DNA of 64,000 nucleotides from assembly GCF_002929355.1 (NCBI RefSeq), contig NZ_PJIR01000002.1:372001-436000 (forward strand), given 5' to 3'. The translations under genes were made by a program, and so were the position numbers. This document shows, one piece after another, positions 1 to 8,443 of this stretch. This DNA is from Arthrobacter sp. B0490 (lineage in GTDB: Bacteria; Actinomycetota; Actinomycetes; Actinomycetales; Micrococcaceae). How positions within the stretch are numbered: the first letter of the stretch is position 1; each line of letters opens with the position of its first letter. Below the pieces are notes generated by a model. It saw only the letters and a list, made by a program, of their open reading frames with translations. It did no database searches and was not told where the DNA came from.

Positions 1-123
1 GCCTGGATCCCCGGCCTCGTGGCGGGGCTCGGCGGGTCCGCCGCTGTCGTCGGCCCCGACCAGCTGCGCGAGGAGACCCTCCGCTGGCTCGAGGCGGCCC
101 GCGCCCATCAGGCGCTGGCCTAG
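1..123 (+). CDS. C-terminal end of a WYL-domain (PafC-type) regulator, partial
   Basis: The window opens inside a reading frame that runs to a TAG at 121-123; about 40 residues are visible, ending in LRWLEAARAHQALA. That tail fits the C-terminal extension of WYL-domain regulators. In Arthrobacter and relatives pafB and pafC lie directly before tatA and tatC, which is the order seen here. PafBC is the DNA-damage-responsive activator of mycobacteria. The identification rests mainly on gene order, since the diagnostic helix-turn-helix and WYL domains lie outside the window. Confidence 0.55.
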   Translation, partial: AWIPGLVAGLGGSAAVVGPDQLREETLRWLEAARAHQALA

Positions 124-132
124 ACTGAACCC

Positions 133-483
133 ATGCTCTGGTGGATGTGGATCGTGCTGTGGGTGGCGCTGGTGGCCGTCAGTGTCATCTTCCTGACCGT
201 GATCGGGTTCCGTGTGTTCCGCCGCGGGATGCGAACTCTCGGTGAATTCGGGGAAGCGATGGACCGCCTCGAGGTGAACGTGCCTGCCCACGACGGGCTC
301 GCCCCCCACTCCGCCGGGGTGCCCGGGATCCCCGTACCCGCCGTGTTCTCCAGGCCGGAGGACGTCCGTGCCGCACGCGCGCTCGCCCGGACGCGCCGTG
401 CCGATGACCGGCGCAGCCGGCGGATCGTCAAGCGTGCCGGCCGCGGGCAGCCGCAACTCCTGCAGGACATGCCCCACCTGTGA
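133..483 (+). CDS. Small single-TM membrane protein, unknown function
   Basis: A 116-residue protein starting at ATG 133, nine bases after the preceding stop. Residues 1-28 form one hydrophobic helix (MLWWMWIVLWVALVAVS...). A charged stop-transfer stretch (RVFRRGMR) and a hydrophilic, proline- and arginine-rich cytoplasmic tail follow. The gene lies between the WYL regulator and tatA, and small membrane proteins of this kind are common there in Micrococcaceae. No catalytic motif is visible. The start lacks a clear Shine-Dalgarno sequence, so translation may be coupled to the upstream gene. The function is not recognised. Confidence 0.6.
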   Translation: MLWWMWIVLWVALVAVSVIFLTVIGFRVFRRGMRTLGEFGEAMDRLEVNVPAHDGLAPHSAGVPGIPVPAVFSRPEDVRAARALARTRRADDRRSRRIVKRAGRGQPQLLQDMPHL

Positions 484-520
484 CCTAAACTGTTGTGGGG
501 ATCAACGAGAGGAATTGGGC

Positions 521-913
521 ATGAGGCTCGAAGGCTGGCATATCGTCATCATCATCGTTCTTGCGATCGTTCTGTTCGGGGCTCCGAAGCTGCCGGGCCT
601 GGCCCGCAGCGTCGGTCAGTCTCTCCGGATCTTCAAGTCCGAGGTGAAGCAGATGAAGGACGAGAACAACACACCCAACGCCGGGACGGACCCCGTGGAG
701 GGCCGCGTGGTCACCGATCCCGCGCCGCAGGCCAACGCCCAGACGGACGCGCCGACCTACCAGTCGCCGGTCCAGTACCCCGGCCAGCCGGGCCAGCCCG
801 CCCAGCCGGGTCAGCCCGGTCAGCAGGCCCCGCACTACCCGGGTGATGTCCGCGCCGACGGCAGCCGGCCGGGCCCATCGCAGCAGGGCAGTTCCCCCTC
901 CGCCAGCCAGTAG
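521..913 (+). CDS. tatA: Twin-arginine translocase subunit TatA
   Basis: This 130-residue protein forms the oligomeric membrane-perturbing part of the Tat system, which exports folded proteins. The N-terminal helix (GWHIVIIIVLAIVLFGAPKLP) ends in the conserved FG-x-x-KLP hinge and is followed by an amphipathic helix (LARSVGQSLRIFKSEVKQMK). The tail is a low-complexity repeat of Pro, Gly and Gln (QPGQPAQPGQPGQ...), typical of actinobacterial TatA. ATG 521 was chosen over upstream in-frame starts because it follows GAGAGGAATT and gives the canonical N-terminus. tatC follows 14 bases later. A Tat substrate, the multicopper oxidase at 23.2 kb, is in the same window. Confidence 0.95.
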   Translation: MRLEGWHIVIIIVLAIVLFGAPKLPGLARSVGQSLRIFKSEVKQMKDENNTPNAGTDPVEGRVVTDPAPQANAQTDAPTYQSPVQYPGQPGQPAQPGQPGQQAPHYPGDVRADGSRPGPSQQGSSPSASQ

Positions 914-927
914 CCCGGGACGCCCCG

Positions 928-1767
928 GTGTCACCAGCAAAGGCCCGCCAGCGTGGCAGGAAGGCCAACCCCGAGGGGCGGATGGCCCTGAAGGAGCACC
1001 TGCGCGAGGCACGCAACCGGCTGTTCAAATCGGCCATCGCGATCATCCTCGGGACGGTCGCCGGGTTCTTCGTCTACGAGCCGGTCCTGCGCGCCCTGGC
1101 CGCTCCGATCATCGCGATCAACACCCAGGAGGGCAGGACGGCGTCGCTGAACTTCGACAGCGCCGCCTCGCCCTTCGACCTGCTCATCCAGGTCTCGGTG
1201 TTCCTGGGCCTGGTGATCTCCAGTCCGGTCTGGCTGTACCAGCTGTGGGCGTTCATCACGCCCGGGCTCAAGAGCAAGGAACGCCGGATCGCGCTGGCGT
1301 TCATCGCCGTCGCGTTCCCCCTGTTCCTGGGCGGCATCGCCCTGGCCTGGCTGATCCTGCCCAACGCGGTCCGGGTCCTCACCGAGTTCACGCCGGAGGA
1401 CTTCTCCAACTACATCAGCGTCTCGGTGTACTTCACGTTCGTGCTGCGGCTCATGCTCGCGTTCGGCATCGCGTTCCTGCTGCCCGTGGTCCTGGTGGGC
1501 CTGAACATGGTGGGGCTCGTCTCCGGCAGGCAGATCCTCAAGGCCTGGCGGATCACCGTGTTCCTGGTGTGCCTGTTCGCCGCGATGGCCGCCCCGGGCG
1601 GGGACGCGCTGAGCATGTTCTACCTCGCGGTGCCGCTGCTGCTGCTGTTCTTCCTCGCCCTCGGACTGTGCCTGCTCAACGACCGCCGCCGCGCCCGCCG
1701 CACCGCAGCCCGCGAAGCCGCCGTCGAGGCCACCGCCGACACCGCATCCCCCCTCGACGCCCTCTAG
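928..1767 (+). CDS. tatC: Twin-arginine translocase subunit TatC
   Basis: This 279-residue polytopic membrane protein recognises the twin-arginine signal peptide and organises the translocon with TatA (and TatB where present). The conserved N-terminal HLREARNRLFKSA motif (HL-x-E-x-R-x-R) and six predicted membrane segments are visible, including the family-typical PVWLYQLWAFITPGL-x-x-KERR region. The start is GTG at 928, in the same operon as tatA. The C-terminus is an Ala/Arg-rich cytoplasmic tail. No tatB is visible in the window. Confidence 0.95.
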   Translation: MSPAKARQRGRKANPEGRMALKEHLREARNRLFKSAIAIILGTVAGFFVYEPVLRALAAPIIAINTQEGRTASLNFDSAASPFDLLIQVSVFLGLVISSPVWLYQLWAFITPGLKSKERRIALAFIAVAFPLFLGGIALAWLILPNAVRVLTEFTPEDFSNYISVSVYFTFVLRLMLAFGIAFLLPVVLVGLNMVGLVSGRQILKAWRITVFLVCLFAAMAAPGGDALSMFYLAVPLLLLFFLALGLCLLNDRRRARRTAAREAAVEATADTASPLDAL

Positions 1768-1964
1768 GCGGGTCCCACGCCGACGCGACCCGTCCAGCCC
1801 GGGGTCGGCCGCCCCTGCCCGCCCGGCATCCCGCACCCGAGCCGGTGTCTCCCGTTCCGCGCCACCCGACACCCTCCGGGCCCGGCCCGCAAGCACGACC
1901 GGGACCGGCCGGGGGCGGGCACGCGCGGCGTGCCGGCCCCGGGCCGAACGTCTAGGGTGGAAAG

Positions 1965-4787
1965 ATGACCACCCCCGCGGAGAGATACGCCGCTGCCAAG
2001 GCCCGTACCGAGCGCTCACGGACCCAGCTGTTCCAGTTCGCGCAGACCCTCGACTTCGCCCTCGACCCGTTCCAGCAGGAGGCGTGCACGGCACTCGAGG
2101 CGGGCCGGGGTGTACTGGTCGCGGCGCCGACGGGTGCCGGCAAGACCGTCGTGGGCGAGTTCGCCGTCTTCATGGCGCTGCAGCACGGCCTCAAGGCCTT
2201 CTACACCACGCCGATCAAGGCCCTCAGCAACCAGAAGTACTCGGAGCTGGCCGCGGTGCACGGCGCCGACCGCGTTGGTCTGCTCACGGGTGACACGAGC
2301 ATCAACGGGGACGCCGACGTGATCGTGATGACCACCGAGGTGCTGCGGAACATGCTGTACGCGAACTCCGACGCCCTCGACAACCTCGGCTACGTCGTCA
2401 TGGACGAGGTCCACTATCTCGCCGACCGCTTCCGCGGCGCGGTCTGGGAGGAAGTGATCATCCACCTCCCCACGGAGGTCAAGCTCGTCTCGCTCAGCGC
2501 CACCGTGTCCAATGCGGAGGAGTTCGGCGCCTGGCTCGACACCGTCCGCGGCGACACCGACGTCGTCGTGTCCGAACACCGCCCCGTGCCGCTCTGGCAG
2601 CACGTGATGGTCGGACAGAACCTCATCGACCTGTTCGCCGGGGACATCGCGTTCGACGAGGCCGCGCCCGCCGGCGCGGGAACCGGCGCGCGGGACCAGT
2701 ACGACGTGAACCCCGAGCTGCTGGAGCTCGCGAGCAACGAGATCCGTCTCAACCAACGGGCCAACTGGGGCGGAGGCGGGCGGCGCGGCAGGCAGCGCAA
2801 CGGCCGCAGCGGGCCCCCGCAGACGACCGCGGTACGCCGCGCCACGCGCCCCCAGGTCATCAGCGCCCTGGACCGCGCGGACCTACTACCCGCGATCACG
2901 TTCATCTTCTCCCGCGCCGGGTGCGAGGCCGCCGTGACCCAGTGCCTGCACGCAGGACTGTGGCTCACGACGGAGGACGAGCGCGACGAGATCAGCGAGA
3001 CGATCGACGGGGCCACGCTCGACATCCCCCGCGACGACCTCGAGATCCTCGGCTTCTGGACCTGGCGGGAGGGCCTCATCCGCGGCTTCACCGCGCACCA
3101 CGCCGGGATGCTGCCGACCTTCAAGGAGATCGTCGAGCGCCTCTTCGCCGCGGGTCTCGTCAAGGCGGTCTTCGCCACCGAGACGCTCGCCCTCGGCGTG
3201 AACATGCCCGCCCGGACCGTGGTGCTCGAGAAGCTCGACAAGTTCAACGGCGAGGCGCACGTGGACGTCACGGCGGGGGAGTACACCCAGCTCACCGGCC
3301 GCGCCGGCCGGCGCGGCATCGACGTGGAGGGCCACGCCGTCGTGCTGTGGCAGCCCGGCACCGACCCTGGCGCGGTGGCGGGCCTCGCCTCACGCCGCAC
3401 CTACCCCCTGAACTCGAGCTTCCGGCCGACGTACAACATGAGCATCAACCTGATGGCGCAATTCGGCCAGGAGCGCTCCCGCGAGATCCTCGAGACGTCC
3501 TTCGCCCAGTTCCAGGCCGACCGCTCCGTCGTCGGCCTCGCCAAGCAGGTGCGGAGCCGCGAGGAGTCGCTCAAGGGCTACGAGAAGTCGATGACCTGCC
3601 ATCTCGGCGACTTCCGGGAATACGCGAACCTCCGCCGCGAACTGTCGGACCTCGAGTCGAGGGCATCGCGGGACCGCTCCCGGACCCTGAGGTCCGCGGC
3701 CGAGACCTCGCTGGAGGCTCTGCGGCCCGGCGACGTGATCGACGTCCCCGGCGGACGGAGCCAGGGGTACGCCGTGGTCCTCGACAGCGACACGTCCAGG
3801 GAGCCCCGGCCCACGGTGCTCACGCTCGAGACGCAGATCCGCCGCGTCGGCGTCTCCGACCTCGACGGGCCCGTCGAGGTGCTCTCCCGCGTCCGCATCC
3901 CGAAGCACTTCAGCGCGCGCAGCCCGAAGGACCGCCGCGACCTGACCTCGTCGCTGCGGAACGCGCTGGAGGAGAACCGCCCGCCGCGCAGGGGTGCCGA
4001 CCGCGTCTCGGCCGGCCACTCCGCGTCGGCCGCCGCCGAGGAACGCGCCATCACCGAGCTCCGACGGCGCCTCCGCGCCCACCCCTGCCACGGGTGCAGC
4101 GAACGGGAGCAGCACGCGCGCTGGGCGGAACGGTGGTGGAAGCTGCGCCGGGAGACCGACAACCTCGCTGGGCAGATCCGCGGTCGCACGAACACGATCG
4201 CCAAGACCTTCGACCGCGTCTCGGAGGTGCTCGGCCACTACGGCTACCTCGAGTACACCGACGACGGCGTCTCGGTCAGCGCCTCGGGCCAGAAGCTCCG
4301 CCGCATCTACGGGGAGAAGGACCTCCTCATCGCGCTGTGCATCGAGGAGGGTGCGTTCACCGACCTCGACGCCGCCGAGCTCGCCGCGCTCACCACGGTG
4401 CTCGTGTACCAGGCGAAGCGCGAGGAGCGGGGGGTGCGGCCGGTCATGCCGAGCATCGCGCTGGAGGGGTCCGTGGAGACGATCATCCGCCAGTGGTCGC
4501 AGCTCAACGACGTCGAGGAGCAGCACCGGCTGCCCGTCACCAGCGAGCCGGAGCTGTCGCTCGTCTGGCCGATGTTCAAATGGGCGCAGGGCCGTTCCCT
4601 GCAGGCCGCCCTCAGCGGCACGGAACTCGCGGCCGGGGACTTCGTGCGCTGGTCCAAGCAGGTCATCGACCTTCTGGACCAGGTCGCCAAGGTACCCGAC
4701 CTGCCGGGCCACCTGCAGCAGACCTGCGTCCGCGCCATCCGGCTGGTCCGCCGCGGCGTGGTGGCATACTCGAACATCAGCGAGTAG
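1965..4787 (+). CDS. Ski2/Mtr4-like DEAD/DEAH-box helicase (HelY-like)
   Basis: A 940-residue superfamily 2 helicase. Walker A is AAPTGAGKT (near residue 47), motif II is MDEVHYLADRFRG (DEVH box), motif III is SLSAT, and motif VI is QLTGRAGRRGID. The C-terminal part matches the rRNA-processing-arch/DSHCT layout of Ski2-like enzymes, including HPCHGCSEREQHARW. Actinobacterial homologues, such as mycobacterial HelY, commonly sit downstream of tatC. The role is probably ATP-dependent RNA unwinding in RNA processing or decay; this is inferred from the family. The ATG follows GGGTGGAAAG. Confidence 0.92.
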   Translation: MTTPAERYAAAKARTERSRTQLFQFAQTLDFALDPFQQEACTALEAGRGVLVAAPTGAGKTVVGEFAVFMALQHGLKAFYTTPIKALSNQKYSELAAVHGADRVGLLTGDTSINGDADVIVMTTEVLRNMLYANSDALDNLGYVVMDEVHYLADRFRGAVWEEVIIHLPTEVKLVSLSATVSNAEEFGAWLDTVRGDTDVVVSEHRPVPLWQHVMVGQNLIDLFAGDIAFDEAAPAGAGTGARDQYDVNPELLELASNEIRLNQRANWGGGGRRGRQRNGRSGPPQTTAVRRATRPQVISALDRADLLPAITFIFSRAGCEAAVTQCLHAGLWLTTEDERDEISETIDGATLDIPRDDLEILGFWTWREGLIRGFTAHHAGMLPTFKEIVERLFAAGLVKAVFATETLALGVNMPARTVVLEKLDKFNGEAHVDVTAGEYTQLTGRAGRRGIDVEGHAVVLWQPGTDPGAVAGLASRRTYPLNSSFRPTYNMSINLMAQFGQERSREILETSFAQFQADRSVVGLAKQVRSREESLKGYEKSMTCHLGDFREYANLRRELSDLESRASRDRSRTLRSAAETSLEALRPGDVIDVPGGRSQGYAVVLDSDTSREPRPTVLTLETQIRRVGVSDLDGPVEVLSRVRIPKHFSARSPKDRRDLTSSLRNALEENRPPRRGADRVSAGHSASAAAEERAITELRRRLRAHPCHGCSEREQHARWAERWWKLRRETDNLAGQIRGRTNTIAKTFDRVSEVLGHYGYLEYTDDGVSVSASGQKLRRIYGEKDLLIALCIEEGAFTDLDAAELAALTTVLVYQAKREERGVRPVMPSIALEGSVETIIRQWSQLNDVEEQHRLPVTSEPELSLVWPMFKWAQGRSLQAALSGTELAAGDFVRWSKQVIDLLDQVAKVPDLPGHLQQTCVRAIRLVRRGVVAYSNISE

Positions 4788-4835
4788 TCCTGCTCGGGGA
4801 CTCCTACCGACCACAGAAAGCCGCGCAGCACCCCC

Positions 4836-6476
4836 ATGCCCAGCCCTGAACGCCGCACCCCCGTCCTCTACCGCAACGGCTCCGTCTACAGCCCCGCCGA
4901 TCCTTTCGCCACCGCCATGCTCGTCGACGGGGGGACGGTGGCCTGGGTGGGGACCGAGCACGCCGCCGCGAACCTGGCTGGCCCCGACGTGCGCACCGTC
5001 GACCTGGACGGCGCGCTGGTCACCCCCGGCTTCGTCGACGCCCACACGCACACCACGGAGACGGGCGTCGCCCTCGGCTCCATCGACCTGACCGCGTGCC
5101 GCACACTCGCAGGGCTGCTCGAGTCCGTATCCGTTGCCGCGGCATCCGGGGCGGGGACGATCCTGGGCTTCGGCTGGGACGAGTCGCAGTGGCCCGAGAA
5201 GCGCGTGCCGACGGCATCCGAGCTCGACCGGGCCGGTGGCGGCGCCCTCGTCTACCTCGTACGGGCCGACATCCACTCGGCGGTCGTCTCCGGCACGCTC
5301 GCGGCCGGGCTGGGGCTCGCGGGCCTGGACGGGTGGGACGACGGCTTCGTGGTCCGCGCGGCCCACGAGGCCGCCCGGAAGGCCACCCGCAGCCTCACGC
5401 GTGACCAGCGCAGGACGTACCAGCGCGCCGCACTGCTCCATGCCGCGAGCCGCGGGTACGTCGCGGTCACGGAGATGGCCGCGCCGCACATCGCGCCGCG
5501 TGAGGATCTCGAGACCCTGCTGTCCATCGACGGTCCGGGACACGAACTGCCCCTGCCCGAGGTCATCCCCTACTGGGCGCAGCTGACGTCGTCCCGCGAG
5601 GAGGTGCGCGAACTGATGCAGGGCTTCGGCGGTCGCCTCGCCGGACTCGCCGGGGACCTGAACGTCGACGGCTCGATCGGCTCGCGGACCGCTGCGCTCC
5701 GCGAGCCCTACAGCGACGAGCCCGGCAACCGCGGGACGCTCTACCTCGACGGGGACGCCGTCGGTGCCCACCTGCTCGCCACCACCGCCGAGACCGTCCA
5801 GGCCGGGTTCCACGTCATCGGGGATGCCGGGCTCGACGTCGTCCTCCAGGGCCTCGAGGTGGCGGCCCGCGACCTGGGCCTGGACGAAGTACGCCGTGCG
5901 CGCCACCGCCTCGAACACGTGGAGCTCGCCGACGACGCCGCCATCGCGGCCCTGGTGCACTACGGCGTCGCCGTGAGCGGCCAGCCCGCGTTCGACGCCC
6001 TGTGGGGGGTCGACGGCGGACTGTACGGGCAGCGGCTGGGAACGCGTAGCGTCGGGATGAACCGTTTCGCGTCACTCCTGGCCGCCGGCGTCCTCGTGGC
6101 GCTCGGCTCGGACAGCCCGGTGACCCCCCTCGACCCGTGGGCCTCGGTCCGCGCGTGCCTCCGGCACAGCAGCCCGGCCGAGAACATCTCCGCCCGGGCC
6201 GCCTTCATCGCCCACACGCGGGCGAGCTGGCGGCTCTCGGGCCGCAGCCCCATGATGGGGCAGCTCGCACCGGGGACCCCGGCGTCCTTCGCGGTCTGGA
6301 AGGTCGACGAACTCATGGTGCAGACGCCGGACAACCGCGTGCAGTCGTGGAGCACCGACCCGCGCGCCGGGACGCCCCTGCTGCCGGCCCTGGACACCGA
6401 GAACGCCCCGCTCTGCCTCGAGACCGTGCACGACGGGCGGCGTCTCTACGCCGAGGACGGTTTCGCGGGGGCCTAG
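4836..6476 (+). CDS. YtcJ-like metal-dependent amidohydrolase
   Basis: A 546-residue protein of the Amidohydro_3 (YtcJ-like) group. Visible features are the N-terminal beta-sandwich, the metal-binding VDAHTH motif near residue 65, the conserved NVDGSIGSRTA loop, and the C-terminal metal Asp in GSDSPVTPLDPW. Enzymes of this family hydrolyse N-acyl, amide or formamide bonds; the substrate cannot be read from sequence. The gene starts 48 bases after the helicase stop on the same strand. A strong terminator-like hairpin follows it at 6528-6567. Confidence 0.85.
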   Translation: MPSPERRTPVLYRNGSVYSPADPFATAMLVDGGTVAWVGTEHAAANLAGPDVRTVDLDGALVTPGFVDAHTHTTETGVALGSIDLTACRTLAGLLESVSVAAASGAGTILGFGWDESQWPEKRVPTASELDRAGGGALVYLVRADIHSAVVSGTLAAGLGLAGLDGWDDGFVVRAAHEAARKATRSLTRDQRRTYQRAALLHAASRGYVAVTEMAAPHIAPREDLETLLSIDGPGHELPLPEVIPYWAQLTSSREEVRELMQGFGGRLAGLAGDLNVDGSIGSRTAALREPYSDEPGNRGTLYLDGDAVGAHLLATTAETVQAGFHVIGDAGLDVVLQGLEVAARDLGLDEVRRARHRLEHVELADDAAIAALVHYGVAVSGQPAFDALWGVDGGLYGQRLGTRSVGMNRFASLLAAGVLVALGSDSPVTPLDPWASVRACLRHSSPAENISARAAFIAHTRASWRLSGRSPMMGQLAPGTPASFAVWKVDELMVQTPDNRVQSWSTDPRAGTPLLPALDTENAPLCLETVHDGRRLYAEDGFAGA

Positions 6477-6527
6477 GGAACACTCCGGAGTTCCTGCGCC
6501 CCGCCTCGCAGGAGGCGCTCCGACAGC

Positions 6528-6567
6528 GCCCTGACCTGCACCGAAGCACATCGTCGCAGGTCAGGGC
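6528..6567 (+). terminator. Rho-independent-type hairpin after the amidohydrolase gene
   Basis: A perfect 12-bp stem, GCCCTGACCTGC at 6528-6539 pairing with GCAGGTCAGGGC at 6556-6567, has a 16-nt loop and lies 50 bp beyond the stop codon. Only a weak T-rich stretch follows, which is common in high-GC actinobacteria. Confidence 0.65.
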
Positions 6568-6922
6568 ACTGTTGACTTGTACTCCACAGCACGTAAGCTC
6601 TTGCGGTACGGGTTAGATGACCTCCTGCGGGAGGGAACCTGGCTGGTCTCCTGAGCGCAATGCATCGGCCTTCGAACGGCGCGTGTTGCCCATCTAGGCG
6701 GAGCTGGCACTCAAGGGCAGGTCCACGTGTCAGTAGAAAACGGCGTCGTCCTCCGTGCCGACGCCGGTACGAAGGTACGTGGATCTGCCCGCCTTCGGCC
6801 GTCGCGGCCGGCGTGGGGGTCCCCTGGGGCACGGGCGCAGTCGCCTATACTTGCACACTGGCTCCGCTACGGGCGGAGCGGTTCCTGCGCGATGCGCATC
6901 CCGATGGAAAGGCCCCAGCTGC
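6568..6922 (+). promoter_or_regulatory. Intergenic region with candidate promoters upstream of the mannosyltransferase gene
   Basis: No convincing gene is present in these 355 bases. TTGACT at 6572-6577 followed about 16 bases later by TAAGCT is a possible housekeeping promoter. A second extended -10 (TATACT at 6846-6851) lies closer to the gene. A short stem (CTCCGC/GCGGAG, about 6862-6879) sits just upstream of the start. If the first promoter is used, the mannosyltransferase mRNA has a leader of roughly 320 nt. No known riboswitch was recognised. Confidence 0.35.
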
Positions 6923-7648
6923 GTGCGAGTCGTCACGATCATTCCCACCTACAACGAGATCGAGTCGCTCCCGCTGACCCTGGCCCGCCTGCGTGCAGCA
7001 GTGCCCGCGTCGGACGTGCTGATCGTCGACGACAACAGCCCCGACGGCACCGGTGACCTCGCCGATCGCGCCGCGGCTGCGGACGATCAGGTGCACGTGC
7101 TGCACCGCGCCGGCAAGGAAGGCCTCGGCGCCGCCTACATCGCGGGATTCCGCTGGGGGCTGGACCGGGGGTACGACGTCCTCGTGGAGATGGACGCGGA
7201 CGGCTCCCACCGACCCGAGCAGCTGCAGGACCTCCTCGACGCCGTGGACCGGGCCGATCTCGTGATCGGCAGCCGCTGGGTCCACGGCGGCAACGTGGTG
7301 AACTGGCCGCTGCACCGCAAGCTCCTCTCACGCGCCGGCAGCACCTATTCACGCCTCCTGCTCGGCCTTCCGGTGCGCGACATCACCGCCGGGTTCCGTG
7401 CGTTCCGGCGCTCGACCCTCGAGGCCCTCGACCTGTCCGCCGTGGAGTCCGTGGGCTACGGCTTCCAGGTCGACATGACCTTCCGGGTCGCCCGGCTGGG
7501 GCTGACCATCGTCGAGGTCCCGATCTCCTTCGTGGAACGGGAGCTCGGTGCGTCCAAGATGAGCGGGAACATCGTGTTCGAGGCCATCGCGAACGTGACG
7601 CGCTGGGGCCTCGAGGCACGCTGGAACAAGCTCACCGGGCGCCCGTAG
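6923..7648 (+). CDS. Polyprenol-phosphate mannosyltransferase (Ppm1/DPM1-like, GT2)
   Basis: This 241-residue GT-A fold glycosyltransferase is predicted to transfer mannose from GDP-mannose to polyprenyl phosphate, giving the membrane donor for lipoglycans and glycoproteins. Visible motifs are the N-terminal TIIPTYNEIESL, VDDNSPDGTG, the metal-binding MDADGSHRPE (D-x-D-like), and GSRWVHGG. The protein ends without membrane helices, so it is the single catalytic domain, unlike two-domain Ppm1 proteins fused to Lnt. GTG 6923 was chosen because it puts the catalytic motif directly at the N-terminus; a longer in-frame extension upstream lacks family similarity. Confidence 0.88.
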   Translation: MRVVTIIPTYNEIESLPLTLARLRAAVPASDVLIVDDNSPDGTGDLADRAAAADDQVHVLHRAGKEGLGAAYIAGFRWGLDRGYDVLVEMDADGSHRPEQLQDLLDAVDRADLVIGSRWVHGGNVVNWPLHRKLLSRAGSTYSRLLLGLPVRDITAGFRAFRRSTLEALDLSAVESVGYGFQVDMTFRVARLGLTIVEVPISFVERELGASKMSGNIVFEAIANVTRWGLEARWNKLTGRP

Positions 7649-7680
7649 CCGCCCCGCTGCCCAGCACGACGGACACGTAC

Positions 7681-7708
7681 CGTCGGACAAGCACCGTCGG
7701 ACAAGCAC
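7681..7708. repeat. Two-unit 14-bp tandem repeat
   Basis: CGTCGGACAAGCAC occurs at 7681-7694 and again at 7695-7708, immediately before the convergent terminator. A partial third unit may precede it (CGACGGACACGTAC). No function is assigned. Confidence 0.7.
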
Positions 7709-7713
7709 CGACA

Positions 7714-7748
7714 GAAAAGGCACCCGCCGTGTGGCGGGTGCCTTTTCC
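7714..7748. terminator. Bidirectional terminator between the mannosyltransferase gene and rbpA
   Basis: GAAAAGGCACCCGCC, a GTGT loop and GGCGGGTGCCTTTTC form a 10-bp GC stem (7719-7728 with 7733-7742) flanked by A and T runs, so it can act on both converging genes. Confidence 0.9.
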
Positions 7749-7789
7749 GTGGTGACGCTCGGGTGGGGGAGCGTCGGTGCGTCGGCCGG

Positions 7790-8137
7790 TCAGGCCGAGC
7801 GGCGCTCGCCGCGGCGCTCGCGCAGGATCGTCAGGCGGTCCTGCAGGATCTGCTCGAGTTCCTCCACCGAACGGCGCTCGAGGAGCATGTCCCAGTGGGT
7901 GCGGACGGGCTTGTCGTTCGAGGTGTCGGGCTTCTCGCCGTTCACGAGGAGGGCTTCCTTGCCGGTCTTGGAGACCCACGTCGCAGGGATGTCCGCCTCC
8001 GAGGAGAACGTGACGAAGACCCGCTCACCGTCCTCGCACCGGTACTCGACCCGCTGCCGGGGAGCGGGCTCGACGCCGGACTCGGTTTCCATCGACTGCG
8101 CACCGAGGCGCATGCCGCGCAGGCTGCGATCGCTCAT
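7790..8137 (-). CDS. rbpA: RNA polymerase-binding protein RbpA
   Basis: A 115-residue actinobacteria-specific transcription factor that binds RNA polymerase and group I/II sigma factors, stabilises open complexes and contributes to rifampicin tolerance. The N-terminal tail MSDRSLRGMRLGAQSMETE, the core YRCEDGERVFVTFSSEADIP, and the C-terminal sigma-interaction segment THWDMLLERRSVEELEQIL-x-x-RL are recognisable. The core lacks the complete set of zinc-binding cysteines found in some orthologues, with one Cys in YRCEDG. The start codon is preceded by TAGGAGATAATC, a good ribosome binding site. Confidence 0.95.
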   Translation of the reverse strand: MSDRSLRGMRLGAQSMETESGVEPAPRQRVEYRCEDGERVFVTFSSEADIPATWVSKTGKEALLVNGEKPDTSNDKPVRTHWDMLLERRSVEELEQILQDRLTILRERRGERRSA

Positions 8138-8321
8138 GATTATCTCCTAGTTCCCATGGCTCCCCGTCTTCCGAGGGGCCGTTGCCGCTGTTCCTTGCCG
8201 AAAGTACGGGCCGTGCCGCCACACGCCCGGTACCGCTTCCGCCCCGGGGACGGAAGGGAAGCCTTCTGTACAACACCACCCGCCGCAGGGATGTTCCCTC
8301 GAGCGGACGGATAAACAGCTA

Positions 8322-8327
8322 AGTATA
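8322..8327 (-). promoter_or_regulatory. Candidate -10 element for rbpA
   Basis: On the minus strand TATACT lies in GTGCCCTGTATACTTAGC, about 185 bp upstream of the rbpA start. The 306-bp region 8138-8443 holds no gene, so a long leader for rbpA is likely. The -35 match is poor. Confidence 0.35.
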
Positions 8328-8443
8328 CAGGGCACACCCGAAGCTCCGCCGATGCCCGGTCCCCGCCGGAGGCGGCGGGCGGCGTGGGCCGGGTCCCGGA
8401 GCCGGCCGCCCCGGCCGATGGCTGCCATCGCTCCGACGGGATC

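Noticed and set aside
3390..5960. Long antisense open frame of more than 850 codons across the helicase and amidohydrolase genes
   Set aside because: Both genes on the plus strand have complete family motifs; the antisense frame is rich in Arg, Gly and Val and is a product of GC-biased third positions.
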